Positions 48,001 to 56,806 of a stretch of 64,000 nucleotides of DNA are shown in pieces. The stretch covers positions 15,492,020 to 15,556,019 of the forward strand of contig CAIIXF020000012.1 of the NCBI GenBank assembly GCA_903813345.2, read 5' to 3'. The notes beneath the pieces were generated by a model, which saw only the letters and a list, made by a program, of their open reading frames with translations, ran no database searches and was not told where the DNA came from. The translations under genes were made by a program, and so were the position numbers. Each line of letters begins with the position of its first letter. The stretch's first letter is position 1. This stretch comes from Owenia fusiformis (taxonomy: Eukaryota > Annelida > Polychaeta > Sabellida > Oweniidae).

Positions 48001-51000
48001 GTATTTGCCTTATTTCAATTCATATATGCTACATAATAAGAGATCATTCCTGGAAAATGTTTTTGTTAATATTCAGAGTAATGTGGCAAATCTGATCAAA
48101 TGTGAAGAGCAATTCTGATTGCTTGTTCAGTATATTTTCAGCCATCGCCAAACATAGACTCTGAAAAGTTTTATGTTGAGTCTTGCTTCACACTAAAATG
48201 ATCATGATGATTTCTCAGTTTTTTTTCAAGAAATTAATATACTGTACTCCCACTAATATTTGACGCTATTATATTTCGCGTTTTTGGCATTTTGAAATTT
48301 CGCGACTATTATATTTCGCTAATTTTAAGTTTTTTGAAATTTCGCTGCTATTAATTTTCGTGGATTTGTCAGACGAGATCACTCTTTCAACTTCGATATC
48401 AGCCATGGTTGTTCCTTCGACAGATGATTTTGGCTTCTTATTAAGCCATTTCATTTTGACTGTTCATTTTGATACAGTAATAAAGATTTTTCTTCTAATT
48501 TCTCTTTTCCAAAACTCGAAAGGTCACGTTTTTACCTATTATCGCCCAGCACTGAACGAAAATATTGTCAACATTGAAATCCCCTGAAATTTCCTTGGAA
48601 TTTCACGACTATAAAATTTTGCGAATTAGAACTGTAGGAATTTTGCGGCTTTTATATTTCGCGAATTTTCCATTATATATAGATATATCCTGTGGATGGA
48701 AATATGGATAGACAGACTTGGGAATAATCCAAATGTTCACCAGACTTGAAGTCATGATGGCAATAATGGGGGTGCTACCACAAACAGCATCTAGATAATG
48801 AATACTATAATGTTAACATTGTGACAGCAATAATCCAAAATATATGCTTACCAACTTCAGAGCATTTGAAACATCATCAGATTGGAAAGTGTTTAGGTAC
48901 TGGGCAACTGTTGCCATGTATTTAACATACTGCTCACAAGTAGTGACATCTATTGTTCCTTCTAAACCTTTCCTGAAACAAAAATAATTTGTTTCTTCAA
49001 AACATGGGTCAAGTCAAAGCACCTTTGGCATTGGATAATGCACATTGTAATTGCAATAGGTTAGCAATTCCCATTTACATTTTCAAAGGATCATGTTTTA
49101 AAATAAAGAGAAAAAAATCAATCCAGTTGTAACATAAATACAACACAATAATTCAAATTCTAAATAGTCAACTTTTACAAAATTACTTTTCAAAGACAAG
49201 AATTAAAAATTATCGTTCTAAAAGTGCTTTTGAAGTTATCTCGAAATTTCTTAAAAAGCATAACACAGAAAAATATTTTTTAGGACAAAAATCACAGAAA
49301 AAGTGAATAACATCACCTACCTGTAAAGTGGTCCTACTACATTCACATCCAACTCCTCTACCATAGTCAACTGTAGAAGCACTTCTAGTATGTGACTTGG
49401 ATGTTGATGAAGCAATAACCCAACTCTTGTTGCGAGTTCTTTACCTAACAATTTTCTCACCTTGATATCAAGATTTCTGAAAACAAAAGACACAGTGAAT
49501 AATTTTGTACCTCAAGATCATAAATTACCCTGTACTGCATGCCCAAGAACTTATTAGTTTTAGCTTATCATGTACCAAGAGACATCCATGGATATTTCAA
49601 ATCAATTTGTTATGTGGTTTTTCTGGGACTCCACTATCCACTACGCTGATGATATATCTTTTCCAGGAACAACATAGTATGCAAGGTTTTGGTTCTAGTG
49701 TTTCTCCCTGACCAATAGCAGTTTAGCCACATTGGGAGGAATATTGAAATTCCATTACTTCCAGATTTTGGCAAGCCTTGACTGTAGAAAGCCTGTTCAT
49801 TCTAAATGTTGTAATGAGAGAGGCTAAAATACTCCAAATAATTAGTAATTTAAAACCTTCGATAGATAGATATTATACCTTGATGTGTGTAAGACTAAGT
49901 CCACATAGAGGGAGAGTATCGATGCCATCAAGTCTTCATACGATGGGTTGGAGAAGGCCTGCAAATTAAGAGATTGATTTAAACACAATTGTAGGCCAAA
50001 AAATCTGTAGTTATGAAAAACTGCATTGAATAAACAATTTTTATTACAACTGTTGGTATTTGGATTCAGAACCTCATGATTATAACCTAATAATTACAAA
50101 TAATGATCAAGGGCCATGCATTTGTACATTCATATAAATTTATCGTACGATAAATGTATCTGGATATTTCAGACTATCTATGGTGAATTTGTACAAATCT
50201 AGATTTCGGGGCTAATTTTCAAGATTCATCAGAATTACATTGAAAATCTGGAAAAGTCCTATTTTTGCCTCTGGTTTTGAGGACAATTGCACTTACCTCA
50301 ACCTCATTGAACTTGAAATGACACCAGACCATGAAGTAAACAAGGCCCTCCTTGATTGCATTTGCACTGTAATAAAGAACATCAATTCAGGTTGATTAAG
50401 GCATTAACATGCAAAATGTTACCACTTTGTACGTATTACAGACAATGACCGCCAAACACAGAACACCCACCACTTAGTACTTATTACAGACCCTGACCGC
50501 CAAACACAGAACACCGTCCACAAAAAAGTTGGAGTTGATGATGTAATAGCTCATTTAAGGATCCTAAAAATGTTTAGTCATGAAATTCCGCTATCTTCCC
50601 TTGGCTGTTCCCTGATGAATGTTCTCATGATGAATGCATTATATTAACAGTGATTTGGGGTAATTGCGATTAAAGGAATATTGTCTATTACCTTTTCAAC
50701 GATTTCTTCTTGAGACTTTCTTCGACCTTCTCATTTGCAATTCTGAAAAACAGCGAAAAGAATTTGTATGAATAACATTTAAAATTGTTTGAATGGTAAG
50801 TATTTTGGAATTGCTAAATAAATATGACCAATAATGATTACTTCTAAACATTTTGTAAAGTTATGGCCTTGCAAATTAATTGATCTTTCTCAGATTTTGG
50901 AGAAATCACAAAACAGACAATGGATTTCTAATCAGTAAATCAATAATGTTTGAAGATATTTATTCCGTTATCTACTGCACAATCAGCAAGTATCAACAGA

Positions 51001-54000
51001 ATATAATGATGTCAACTGCCCTTAGTCGTAACAGACATATTCACAAACAGATATAAGACAAAAACTTGATTGAAAGATGAGCCTACAAAAACAATGATTT
51101 GAAGAAATTGGCAACTGGTTGTTGGAATCCTCCGATCACAAAATCCAGAATATATTCTTTCTTTTTACCCCCTGCGATAAGCAGTTAGCATTTCCCCGAT
51201 TAAGAACTCGCAATCTGATTTGCTGTGGCAACACTGCGACAGAAATCATGTATAAGTCATTGCGCATAATTAGATCACATGATTCAGTTTAATCGGGCGC
51301 TTCCAAATTGGTTATAGCAGGGGGAAGAAGGAGGTATGGATTCTGGATACTTGCTTAGGAGGATGGTTGTTGGATATATGTACTATTTTAAGGCAACTCA
51401 CATGTGAAACCTCTCCATGATACACTGAAGGGCTCTCCCAGATTTATTACTTATCGTCATACAACTGATCACATTGAAATCATGCAGCCATTTTGGAACA
51501 TCAGTTTTAGCCTCCTAAAAAGTATAATACATTGTATATTTAATGAGTTAATGTGGAATCTACAAATCGAGAGAATATGAAAATTATATACCGGTCCATG
51601 GTATGTGTTTTTAACATAGGGTACTGCTAATTTTTACAACTCCTGAACAATTATCTAAGCTATGGACTCAGAAATGAAATTATTTTTATGTTACATACAA
51701 GGCACTCAAAATGAGGTAGCTAAAATAGTCTCATGTTGTAACACATGTTTCTCAATGTCAACTGACACACAAAAAACACCTAGGAAACAGCAACTGATGC
51801 TGACACTGAATACAAGACACGCAAAATGCTGACACTGAATACAAGACACGCAAAATGCTGACACTGAATACAAGACACGCAAAATGCTGACACTGAATAC
51901 AAGACACACAAAATGCTGACACTGAATACAAGACACGCAAAGTGCTGACACTGAATACAAGACACGCAAAATGCTGACACTGAATACAAGACACGCAAAA
52001 TGCTGACACTGAATACAAGACACGCAAAATGGTGGCAATGACAATAACTCTTCTGTCTTCAAAAAGACACTTAAAATATTAGGTTTTTGAAGTAAACTGC
52101 AAAATCACATACCAGACTCTTGGTACATAACATGTAGAGTTCACTGTCTGAAGACAAGCAATGTGCCTTTCTAGAGATGTAGCTTGCATCTGGAACAAAT
52201 GATATTCATATTCATGTACGTACTGAATTGTACATATAAACAATGGCTGAAAGGATTCTTTTTCCATTTGAAACTTTCCTTTTAATTAATGATCCTTGTT
52301 TTCAGGGCTTTTTTGATTGGATGAAGCATGTGCCTTCCATATGTAAAGAAAATACTAATATCCCACATGACTGCTTCATTAAACTTTTCATTCAATTAAC
52401 GATTCTTTGAATCCTGTCACTCGGGAATGATTGATCCTGTAAAATTCATTGAAGGGTATCTCTCTTGATAATATACAGAAGCATTTTTGTTTTATAGGAT
52501 ATGAATTACAGATATTACTCTTTTAAAACTTACAAATTTGACGTTGTAAAGATTCTTCCTTTTCACCGATGACATCAGTGTTAATGCTACCCTGTCTGTC
52601 AAACAGATTGTAAGGAAATCGTTCAATGGGTCGGCCATTTTGAACTGGCTGCTTTGTGACTTGAGGTCTTGAGATTGCACTGAAATGTAAGAAACAAATG
52701 CATTAACCTGCAAAATATCACCACCAGCCATTTGTTACAGGCACTGAATGCTAAATGCTGACAACCAAACACCATCCACAAAAAGTTGGAGACTAATCCA
52801 ATATATCAATACTTTTGGTGGTGACATAAAAAAGTATTTCTTGGATATATATACTAATCTATTACAGTAAAACCTGTCTTAGTGAATACCTCTCTCAAGT
52901 GAACACCTGTCTCTAGTAGACACCCTTCCTTCGCGCATACTCTACTGACTTATAAATGACACTCTCTGTAGTGAACACTTATCAACAATGAATGTTTTTT
53001 CTTGGCAAAAGAATTTTCAATATACAAAGGTTTTACTGTATTTCATACCAAAAATTTCAAGACAAAGAGCATTCTGTTGATTATGCTTGGAGTACTTGAT
53101 ATGTACCCAGGCCCGTAGCCAGGATTTGCCAAGGGGGGGTTCAGTTTTAAAAAATTTGCAAGGGGGGGTTCACATTTGACATTTTGGCCCAAATATGGCT
53201 AAAATCACTTGAGAAGTGCTCAATTGGTGAAAAACTGCACGATTTTGAAAGAATTTTTGGCCAGGGGGGGGTTCACCCGAACCCTGCAAACCCCCCCCCC
53301 CCCTGGCTACGGGCCTGGTACCTAATAGATTTTCCCTGTCTAACTCCTGCATCCTAATTTCAAAATCACATTTACTATCTTGAAGATAATTTATTTACTT
53401 CTTTGAAAGATAATGTATGTCTTTAATTGACTTCCTCCAAGAAAAACAGGAAGCATTTACCTGGACTACAAAATAATTTCCCTGAAAATAGATTTTTCGA
53501 TCGCTTGGTCTTTACTTAGAAAGCAACAGTTGACACATGCTTACCATTTCAGCTTTTTAAAATATGTGTCAGAATTCTTCTGTAGTTCAGCCTTGAGCTT
53601 GCCATTAGGTAGGTTGTCTATTGCACCATAGAATGCACGGTTCAGCTTCTTCCTCTTTACAGTCTGACCTGCAACCAAACATTAAATCAGAGAAATAATC
53701 AAAAACTAGTGGTATAGAGATGGGGGATAATCTCATTAGAACAAAAGGTATTGTACCAAAAGGATTTATACCAAAAAGTGTTACACTGAAATGGCATATA
53801 ATCAGAATAATATTGTACTGTTACACATTGTACTAGGCCGTCCAACTGTCCAGCAATTTGCAAATTCACTTCAATAAAGTGATAGCCGATATAGCAAAAA
53901 ACGAACGCAAAAAAAAACGAACACATTTCATTCAGACTTTTCACGCGGATAAAGAATAAGTCACGCATTTTCCTTGAAACATTTGCACTATACCTGTATA

Positions 54001-56245
54001 GTCCCTTGATTGGGTATTTTTGGTTTGATGGATGCACAGAAAAAGTGATTTAGGCTATGTATCTTGAGAAAATATCACGCACAAATCGTAGCATAGGCTG
54101 GGGAACATGTTTAAAAAAATCAAGTAGAATGTACCAAATAAACTGGGTGCATTTGACTTGATTTTTTATGTTCCCAGGCCTACATCCTCCCAAGCAGGCA
54201 TCCAGAATCCGTACCTCCTTCTTCCCCCCTGCTACAGGCCTGTCAACTTGGGAACACCTAACATGAGTGACTTGGAAATGTTGAACACCTCCCCTACAAA
54301 TGTGGACACCTTTGTCCAAATCTGAACACCTTGATCCAAATTTTGAACACTTTGGTTTAAATTTTATTACATCTTGCCAAATTTTGAACACCTCAAATTT
54401 TTCGCGCTCGCTACCCTCGCGTTTCAAACATCCATCAACGGGGGGGGAGGTACGAAAAATTTCGAACGGAATGCGTGACATATCCGTAATTCGCGTGAAA
54501 AGTCCGAACGAAATGCTTATGTTTTTTGCCCGTCGTTCGTATTTTTGCTGTGTAGACGATCTTTTTTAGAAAATTTTCTCAAGAAATATTTTTGCTTGAC
54601 AATTACCAGGTAAAATGCGTATTTGAGTGACATTTTCTGTCAAGCAAAAATAACTGGCGTGACTTCAAATTCTTCAGCAAATGCGTGACAAATACGCAAA
54701 TTCCCACACAAAAATCATTTCATAATCATTAGCTAATGATTATTAAATCCTTCATGGATTAATCAGAAAACCTGAAGAATTTAAAAGCAATGTCTGATTA
54801 GTTTCTGAATAATTAACTGAATTGTTTCTGAATGGTTAATAATCTGAATAGTTACTGAATAATTAAAGATTTGTTTCTGAATGATTAACTTGGAACTTTT
54901 TATTCCGAATTGTTACTGAGTGATTAACGATTTGTTTCTGAATGATTACCTAAAAGTCCATGATTTAGAATGAGAAACCCCACATTGGCAGACGTTAAAA
55001 TTTAGTTAAGATGTGAGAGAATTATTTGTCTAATAAAAGTGAGCATAAACAACCTGAAGGGTGGCTAGACTATCTTGAAACTTGATCAACATAATCATAA
55101 AGGTATGTAGAACATGTTTAGGTTGAAACTTATTCATATTTATCTCTACTATTCTAATGAATTTGAATTCAAGATATTTTTTTTGAATTTGATCAATTTT
55201 GGGTTGTTCCCCATACATGATTAGGCACAAACACTCATTTTAGCCCTAGGTTTCTGAGCAGATAAATATAAATTAATTTGGAGTTCATGTCTATGTCACC
55301 TCTATATGAGCATGTTTTAGTCAGAATAATACAAGACAGCTCCAGGAGAGGCAACAGGGTCTTGATAAAGAAGAAAATGAGTCAGATAACCTGTATAATT
55401 AACGATTTGTTTCTGAATAATTAACGGTTTCTTTCTGAATAATTACCGATTTGTTTCTGAATAATTATTGATTTGTTTCTGAATAATTAACTATTTGTTT
55501 CTGAATAATTACTGAATGATTACTGAATGATTAACGAAGAAAGAAATCAGTGTTTCATTAAATTCACAATCATTAGCTAATGATTACCCTGAATGATTAT
55601 CTCATTTGCATGTCAAATTGCTATACTATTTGTTACCTATTTGTTTCATAATCATTAGCTAATGATTACCCTGAATATGTATGCTATCATTTTGACCTGG
55701 GTTGCGGGACAGTTGACAGGCCTGCTGCTATAACCAATTTGGAAGCGACCGATTAAACTGAATCACGTGATCTAATTAAGCGCAATCGACTTATACATGA
55801 TTTCTGTTGCAGTGTTGCGACAGCCAATCAGATTTAGAGTTCTTAATCGGGGAATGCTAACTGCTTATTAGCAGGGAGTAAAAAGAGAGAATATATTCGG
55901 GATTTTGAAGCCCTGTGATCGGAAGATGCAGGCCTATGAATCGTAGAATTGACTGGAATTAAAATCCCCCTAATCCCCCACCCCCTGTTCCGGCGCTTGT
56001 GATATCACCTCATCCTTGATGACAATACGTCTTAGTTCCATGCTAACACTATAAATTATGAAATTATCACTAATTCTACATATAAATGTATATCATACAC
56101 CAAGGGCCTTTTTTTCACTACATACATCAGGACAGGAGCTGCAGCAATTTTAAATTTATCTAAATTTCACAAAATAAACACTACCTTTTTCTATATTTTC
56201 AGCTATAATCCCTATGAATCTATTTGCTTTCTCTTTGGTTTTCAT
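33027..56245 (-). CDS. Unrecognised large, probably nuclear protein (13 exons, about 1155 aa)
   Basis: Coding exons in order: 56185-56245, 53545-53668, 52534-52679, 52113-52189, 51402-51514, 50692-50742, 50297-50366, 49879-49958, 49321-49476, 48852-48972, 38399-38563, 37548-37712, 33027-35165. All junctions are GT/AG and in phase; the total is 3468 nt. Residues 1-443 look alpha-helical and globular, with segments such as KKLNRAFYGAIDNLPNGK, KSGRALQCIMERFHI and EGLVYFMVWCHFKFNE. The last exon (about residues 444-1155) is disordered: an acidic start (DEDADVIVEEDDD), then many Ser/Thr-Pro and basic clusters (KTPRKSSRKS, RRTRRTSQ). That composition fits a chromatin or cell-cycle protein, but I do not recognise the family; Treslin, MTBP, RIF1 and condensin G subunits were considered without a match. 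No signal peptide or membrane segment is seen. A 10.3-kb intron contains the serpin gene on the other strand. The 3' end is uncertain: a strong donor-like GTAAGTAT overlaps the last codons (33041-33046). Confidence 0.8.
37446..37524. repeat. 79-bp mariner-type MITE (family D), copy 1
   Basis: Ends TACAGGGTGTCCATAAAG and CTTTATGGACACCCTGTA are inverted and TA-bounded, with CAGACTTTGTATTGTAAT between. A second copy is at 38294-38370. It ends 23 bp from the edge of the exon at 37548. Confidence 0.9.
37724..38045. repeat. Two tandem copies of a 158-bp unit
   Basis: TTTGTTGGACCATAAGCTAC occurs at 37724 and 37882. The following sequence aligns through to GCATGGATTTGT, with a poly-G run expanded in the second copy. 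The array starts 12 bp from the acceptor side of exon 37548-37712. Confidence 0.8.
38294..38370. repeat. 77-bp mariner-type MITE (family D), copy 2
   Basis: TACAGTGTGTCCATAAAG and its inverse ending ACAACCTGTA, with the same core as the copy at 37446. It ends 28 bp from the exon at 38399, on that exon's donor side. Confidence 0.85.
39396..39800. repeat. Two adjacent tandem arrays
   Basis: 39396-39515 holds three units of about 39 bp (CCCGAAAGATATAAATG followed by TTTAATTGCAATTTTTATAG). 39570-39800 holds four units of about 59 bp, each with GGGAACCCTCCCTTCCTACT and ATTTATGTTTGCCCATCGGG. GGAAGGGAGGGTTCC at about 39371 is the inverse of the second unit, so the whole may be one element with inverted ends. 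It lies in the large intron, 1.5 kb before the serpin gene. Confidence 0.75.
40247..40380. repeat. CGGTGCCAAATTT repeat cluster
   Basis: CGGTGCC or a one-base variant occurs about eight times, usually as TTTCGGTGCC or GGTGCCAAATTT, with no strict period. It is an imperfect low-complexity array. Confidence 0.6.
40526..40653. repeat. Dispersed repeat family A, copy 2
   Basis: This begins GCATTAACATGCAAAATGTC and runs to GGTAGTGACAC, with the shared internal CATCCAC and AAAGTTGGAGACTA blocks. It has the same orientation as the other three copies. Confidence 0.7.
41093..41098 (+). promoter_or_regulatory. Candidate TATA box of the serpin gene
   Basis: TATAAA lies 217 bp upstream of the serpin ATG within CTCTATAAAACAGCCGGGG. 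A start site about 30 bp downstream would give a 5' UTR of roughly 185 bp without needing another exon. No experimental support is available. Confidence 0.4.
41310..47174 (+). CDS. Secreted serpin with C-terminal six-Cys module repeats (5 exons, 692 aa)
   Basis: Exons 41310-42169, 42469-42671, 43165-43311, 43977-44728 and 47058-47174 keep one frame to the TGA at 47172. Residues 1-20 are a signal peptide (QLLLLLLCVIPGGES). Residues about 30-403 form a serpin with the hallmark segments IFSPMSISTALAM, NAIYFKGVW and a hinge EEGTEAAAAS at 353-362, as in inhibitory serpins. The reactive loop reads AVFGGKSTP, so P1 is probably Lys368, predicting a trypsin-like target. N-glycosylation motifs include NNS, NKT and NET. 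After the serpin come a Thr/Pro linker, two six-Cys modules (432-472 and 494-534, spacing C-x9-C-x4-C-x15-CC-x7-C), a degenerate third (573-605) and a basic tail with eight Cys (629 onward, KKKKLFPKKFFQK). A normal serpin stops near residue 403. I know no family with this fusion. Exon 1 uses a weak donor (GTCAAT), fixed by reading phase. Confidence 0.9.
42898..43084. repeat. Repeat family B, copy 2
   Basis: In the intron between serpin exons 2 and 3. It ends CCTGGCTATGGGCCTG, the inverse of the family terminus CAGGCCCGTAGCCAGG; the left end is diverged. Inside are GCGAACCCCC and GTGAACCCCCC stretches as in the copy at 53109. Confidence 0.65.
43441..43650. repeat. MITE family E, copy 3
   Basis: Starts CAGTGATCTCCCAAGCACT and ends CTGGGGATAACACGG, with internal GGGCGCAGCACCCAACTG. 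It lies in the intron between the reactive-loop exon and the Cys-module exon of the serpin. Confidence 0.75.
44788..45007. repeat. MITE family G, complete copy
   Basis: Inverted ends TACACTCTACTATACCTT and AAGGTATAGTAGAGTGTA, 220 bp in total, non-coding, in the last serpin intron. A half copy is at 18963-19056. Confidence 0.8.
45541..45684. repeat. TTAA-bounded palindromic MITE
   Basis: Arms of about 60 bp begin TTAACAAAGACACAATTCAC and end in its complement GTGTCTTTGTTAA. TTAA at both edges is the target duplication of piggyBac and Kolobok elements. The central loop repeats AATATTGGCAATATT. It abuts the mariner-like element. Confidence 0.8.
45688..46666 (+). mobile_element. Decayed Tc1/mariner-superfamily transposon
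   Basis: The 979-bp element is bounded by TACAGGGTGACCCAAAAA and its inverse ending GGGTCACCCTGTA, with TA at both edges. The inverted repeats extend nearly 195 bp (45688-45884 against 46483-46666). At 46170-46339 a plus-strand frame still reads KDGATPHTSNDSIAW and later DLNAPDFYIWGYLKD, the hallmark region around the second catalytic Asp of mariner-type DDE/D transposases (family pattern PDLxPxDFxxWGxLK). The rest of the transposase is missing, so it cannot be active. Confidence 0.85.
47861..47998. repeat. 138-bp palindrome
   Basis: AACAAATATTTCACTCTATT at the left is mirrored by AATAGAGTGAAATATTTGTT at the right, continuing through GGTGAATACCTGT and GGTGATATTCCAC. It is an almost perfect hairpin, typical of a MITE. 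A weaker symmetric GATATCT(A/G)GCGATAT motif pair lies at about 47635-47705. Confidence 0.8.
48241..48678. repeat. TTTCGC-rich repeat (family F), copy 2
   Basis: Several ATATTTCGCG and TTTCGC words at both ends (48270-48360 and 48590-48670) flank a region that is open in several frames but has no splice context. It is related to 19936-20330. It lies 170 bp from the exon at 48852. Confidence 0.45.
50401..50545. repeat. Dispersed repeat family A, copy 3
   Basis: GCATTAACATGCAAAATGTT onward, with an internal duplication of ACCGCCAAACACAGAACACC. It begins 34 bp from the exon 50297-50366, close to its acceptor. Confidence 0.65.
51131..51366. repeat. Family K element, copy 2 (reversed)
   Basis: Reverse-oriented relative to 15612-15862: starts CCTCCGATCACAAAATCC and ends CTTGCTTAGGAGGATG. 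It lies 35 bp from the exon at 51402 of the minus-strand gene. Confidence 0.75.
51797..52030. repeat. 29-bp tandem repeat, about eight copies
   Basis: The unit ATGCTGACACTGAATACAAG followed by ACACGCAAA is repeated with almost no divergence, implying recent expansion. Because 29 is not a multiple of three and the unit has no stops on the minus strand, all three minus frames stay open across it; this is not evidence of coding. It lies in an intron. Confidence 0.9.
52700..52828. repeat. Dispersed repeat family A, copy 4
   Basis: GCATTAACCTGCAAAATATC onward to TTTTGGTGGTGACATAA. It begins about 20 bp from the acceptor side of exon 52534-52679. Confidence 0.65.
52863..53040. repeat. MITE family C, copy 3
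   Basis: Starts TACAGTAAAACCTGTCTTAG and ends AAAGGTTTTACTGTA, with internal AGTGAACAC words. It is TA-bounded and 178 bp long. Confidence 0.75.
53109..53317. repeat. MITE family B, complete copy
   Basis: Perfect inverted ends CAGGCCCGTAGCCAGG and CCTGGCTACGGGCCTG bound 209 bp with G- and C-runs (GGGGGGGTTCA, CCCCCCCCCC). It lies in an intron of the minus-strand gene. Confidence 0.85.
54180..55930. repeat. Family K element, copy 3, split by an insertion
   Basis: The left 55 bp (54180-54234) and the rest (55725-55930) together give one family K element. The break falls within CCCCTGCTATAACC. The 6-bp CTGCTA is present on both sides of the inserted DNA (54229-54234 and 55725-55730). Confidence 0.85.
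54235..55724. mobile_element. 1490-bp non-autonomous DNA transposon inserted in a family K element
   Basis: Inverted ends CAGGCCTGTCAAC and GTTGACAGGCCTG are flanked by a 6-bp target duplication, CTGCTA. The interior is non-coding and contains many TTTGTTTCTGAATAATTAAC units (54790-54960 and 55395-55540) and three copies of ATAATCATTAGCTAATGATT. Related ends (GGCCGTCCAACTGTCC) are seen at about 23349 and 53839, so the family is dispersed. The superfamily is not assigned. Confidence 0.85.
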
Positions 56246-56806
56246 AATGGAATAAGAAATGGGTTCTACACTTAGTTATTGAGGGAAATATGAAAAGTTT
56301 TGATTATTTTTCACATGGGCATATTATTCCAAAGACTGCATAGTACGCTTAATTTGATTGGTCCGATAGTTGCATTGAAACCGTGCTATAGAAATAATAT
56401 TGGCCAATCAACAAAGAGGTATTAAACGGGGTTTGAAGTGTTTTTCTCCTAGTTCTGGATGATGAGTGAAACGCAATATCGTATTTTGAATATCATAATA
56501 AAATCAATAATTTAATACTTTCATGCAATAAGATATTCAGTCTTTTGCTTCAGTTATAGTGACCTGATATATGCTGTCCATATTTGCCTTAAATTTGTTT
56601 GTATAGAGATCAAAATTTCATTCGAAAATATTTCCTATCTTTTTCTGATGCATTGTGGGTAATTTGTTTAGATTTGGAAAAATGAACAAGAAAGAATAAA
56701 ACTTCTCAGATTTGTGATGTTTAATCGCAAAAATATCACAAAACCGCGACTAGATCTCTGTCTGTGATGACCTATGTGCACTAAGGTGTCAAGCTGAATC
56801 TTCAAC
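56246..56806. promoter_or_regulatory. Putative bidirectional promoter
   Basis: 561 bp separate the start codon of the minus-strand nuclear gene (56245) from that of SETD1 (56807). Both 5' UTRs and core promoters must lie here unless additional exons exist. CCAAT-type words appear in both directions (GATTGGTCC at about 56359, GGCCAATCAAC at about 56402), and GCATTGTGGGTAA (about 56652) resembles part of the ZNF143/SBF motif. No TATA box fits either gene. Confidence 0.55.

Noticed and set aside
33027-56245. Identification as Treslin/TICRR, MTBP, RIF1 or a condensin G subunit
   Set aside because: General layout (helical N-terminus, long charged tail) is similar, but the segments I can recall of those proteins do not align with the exons here.
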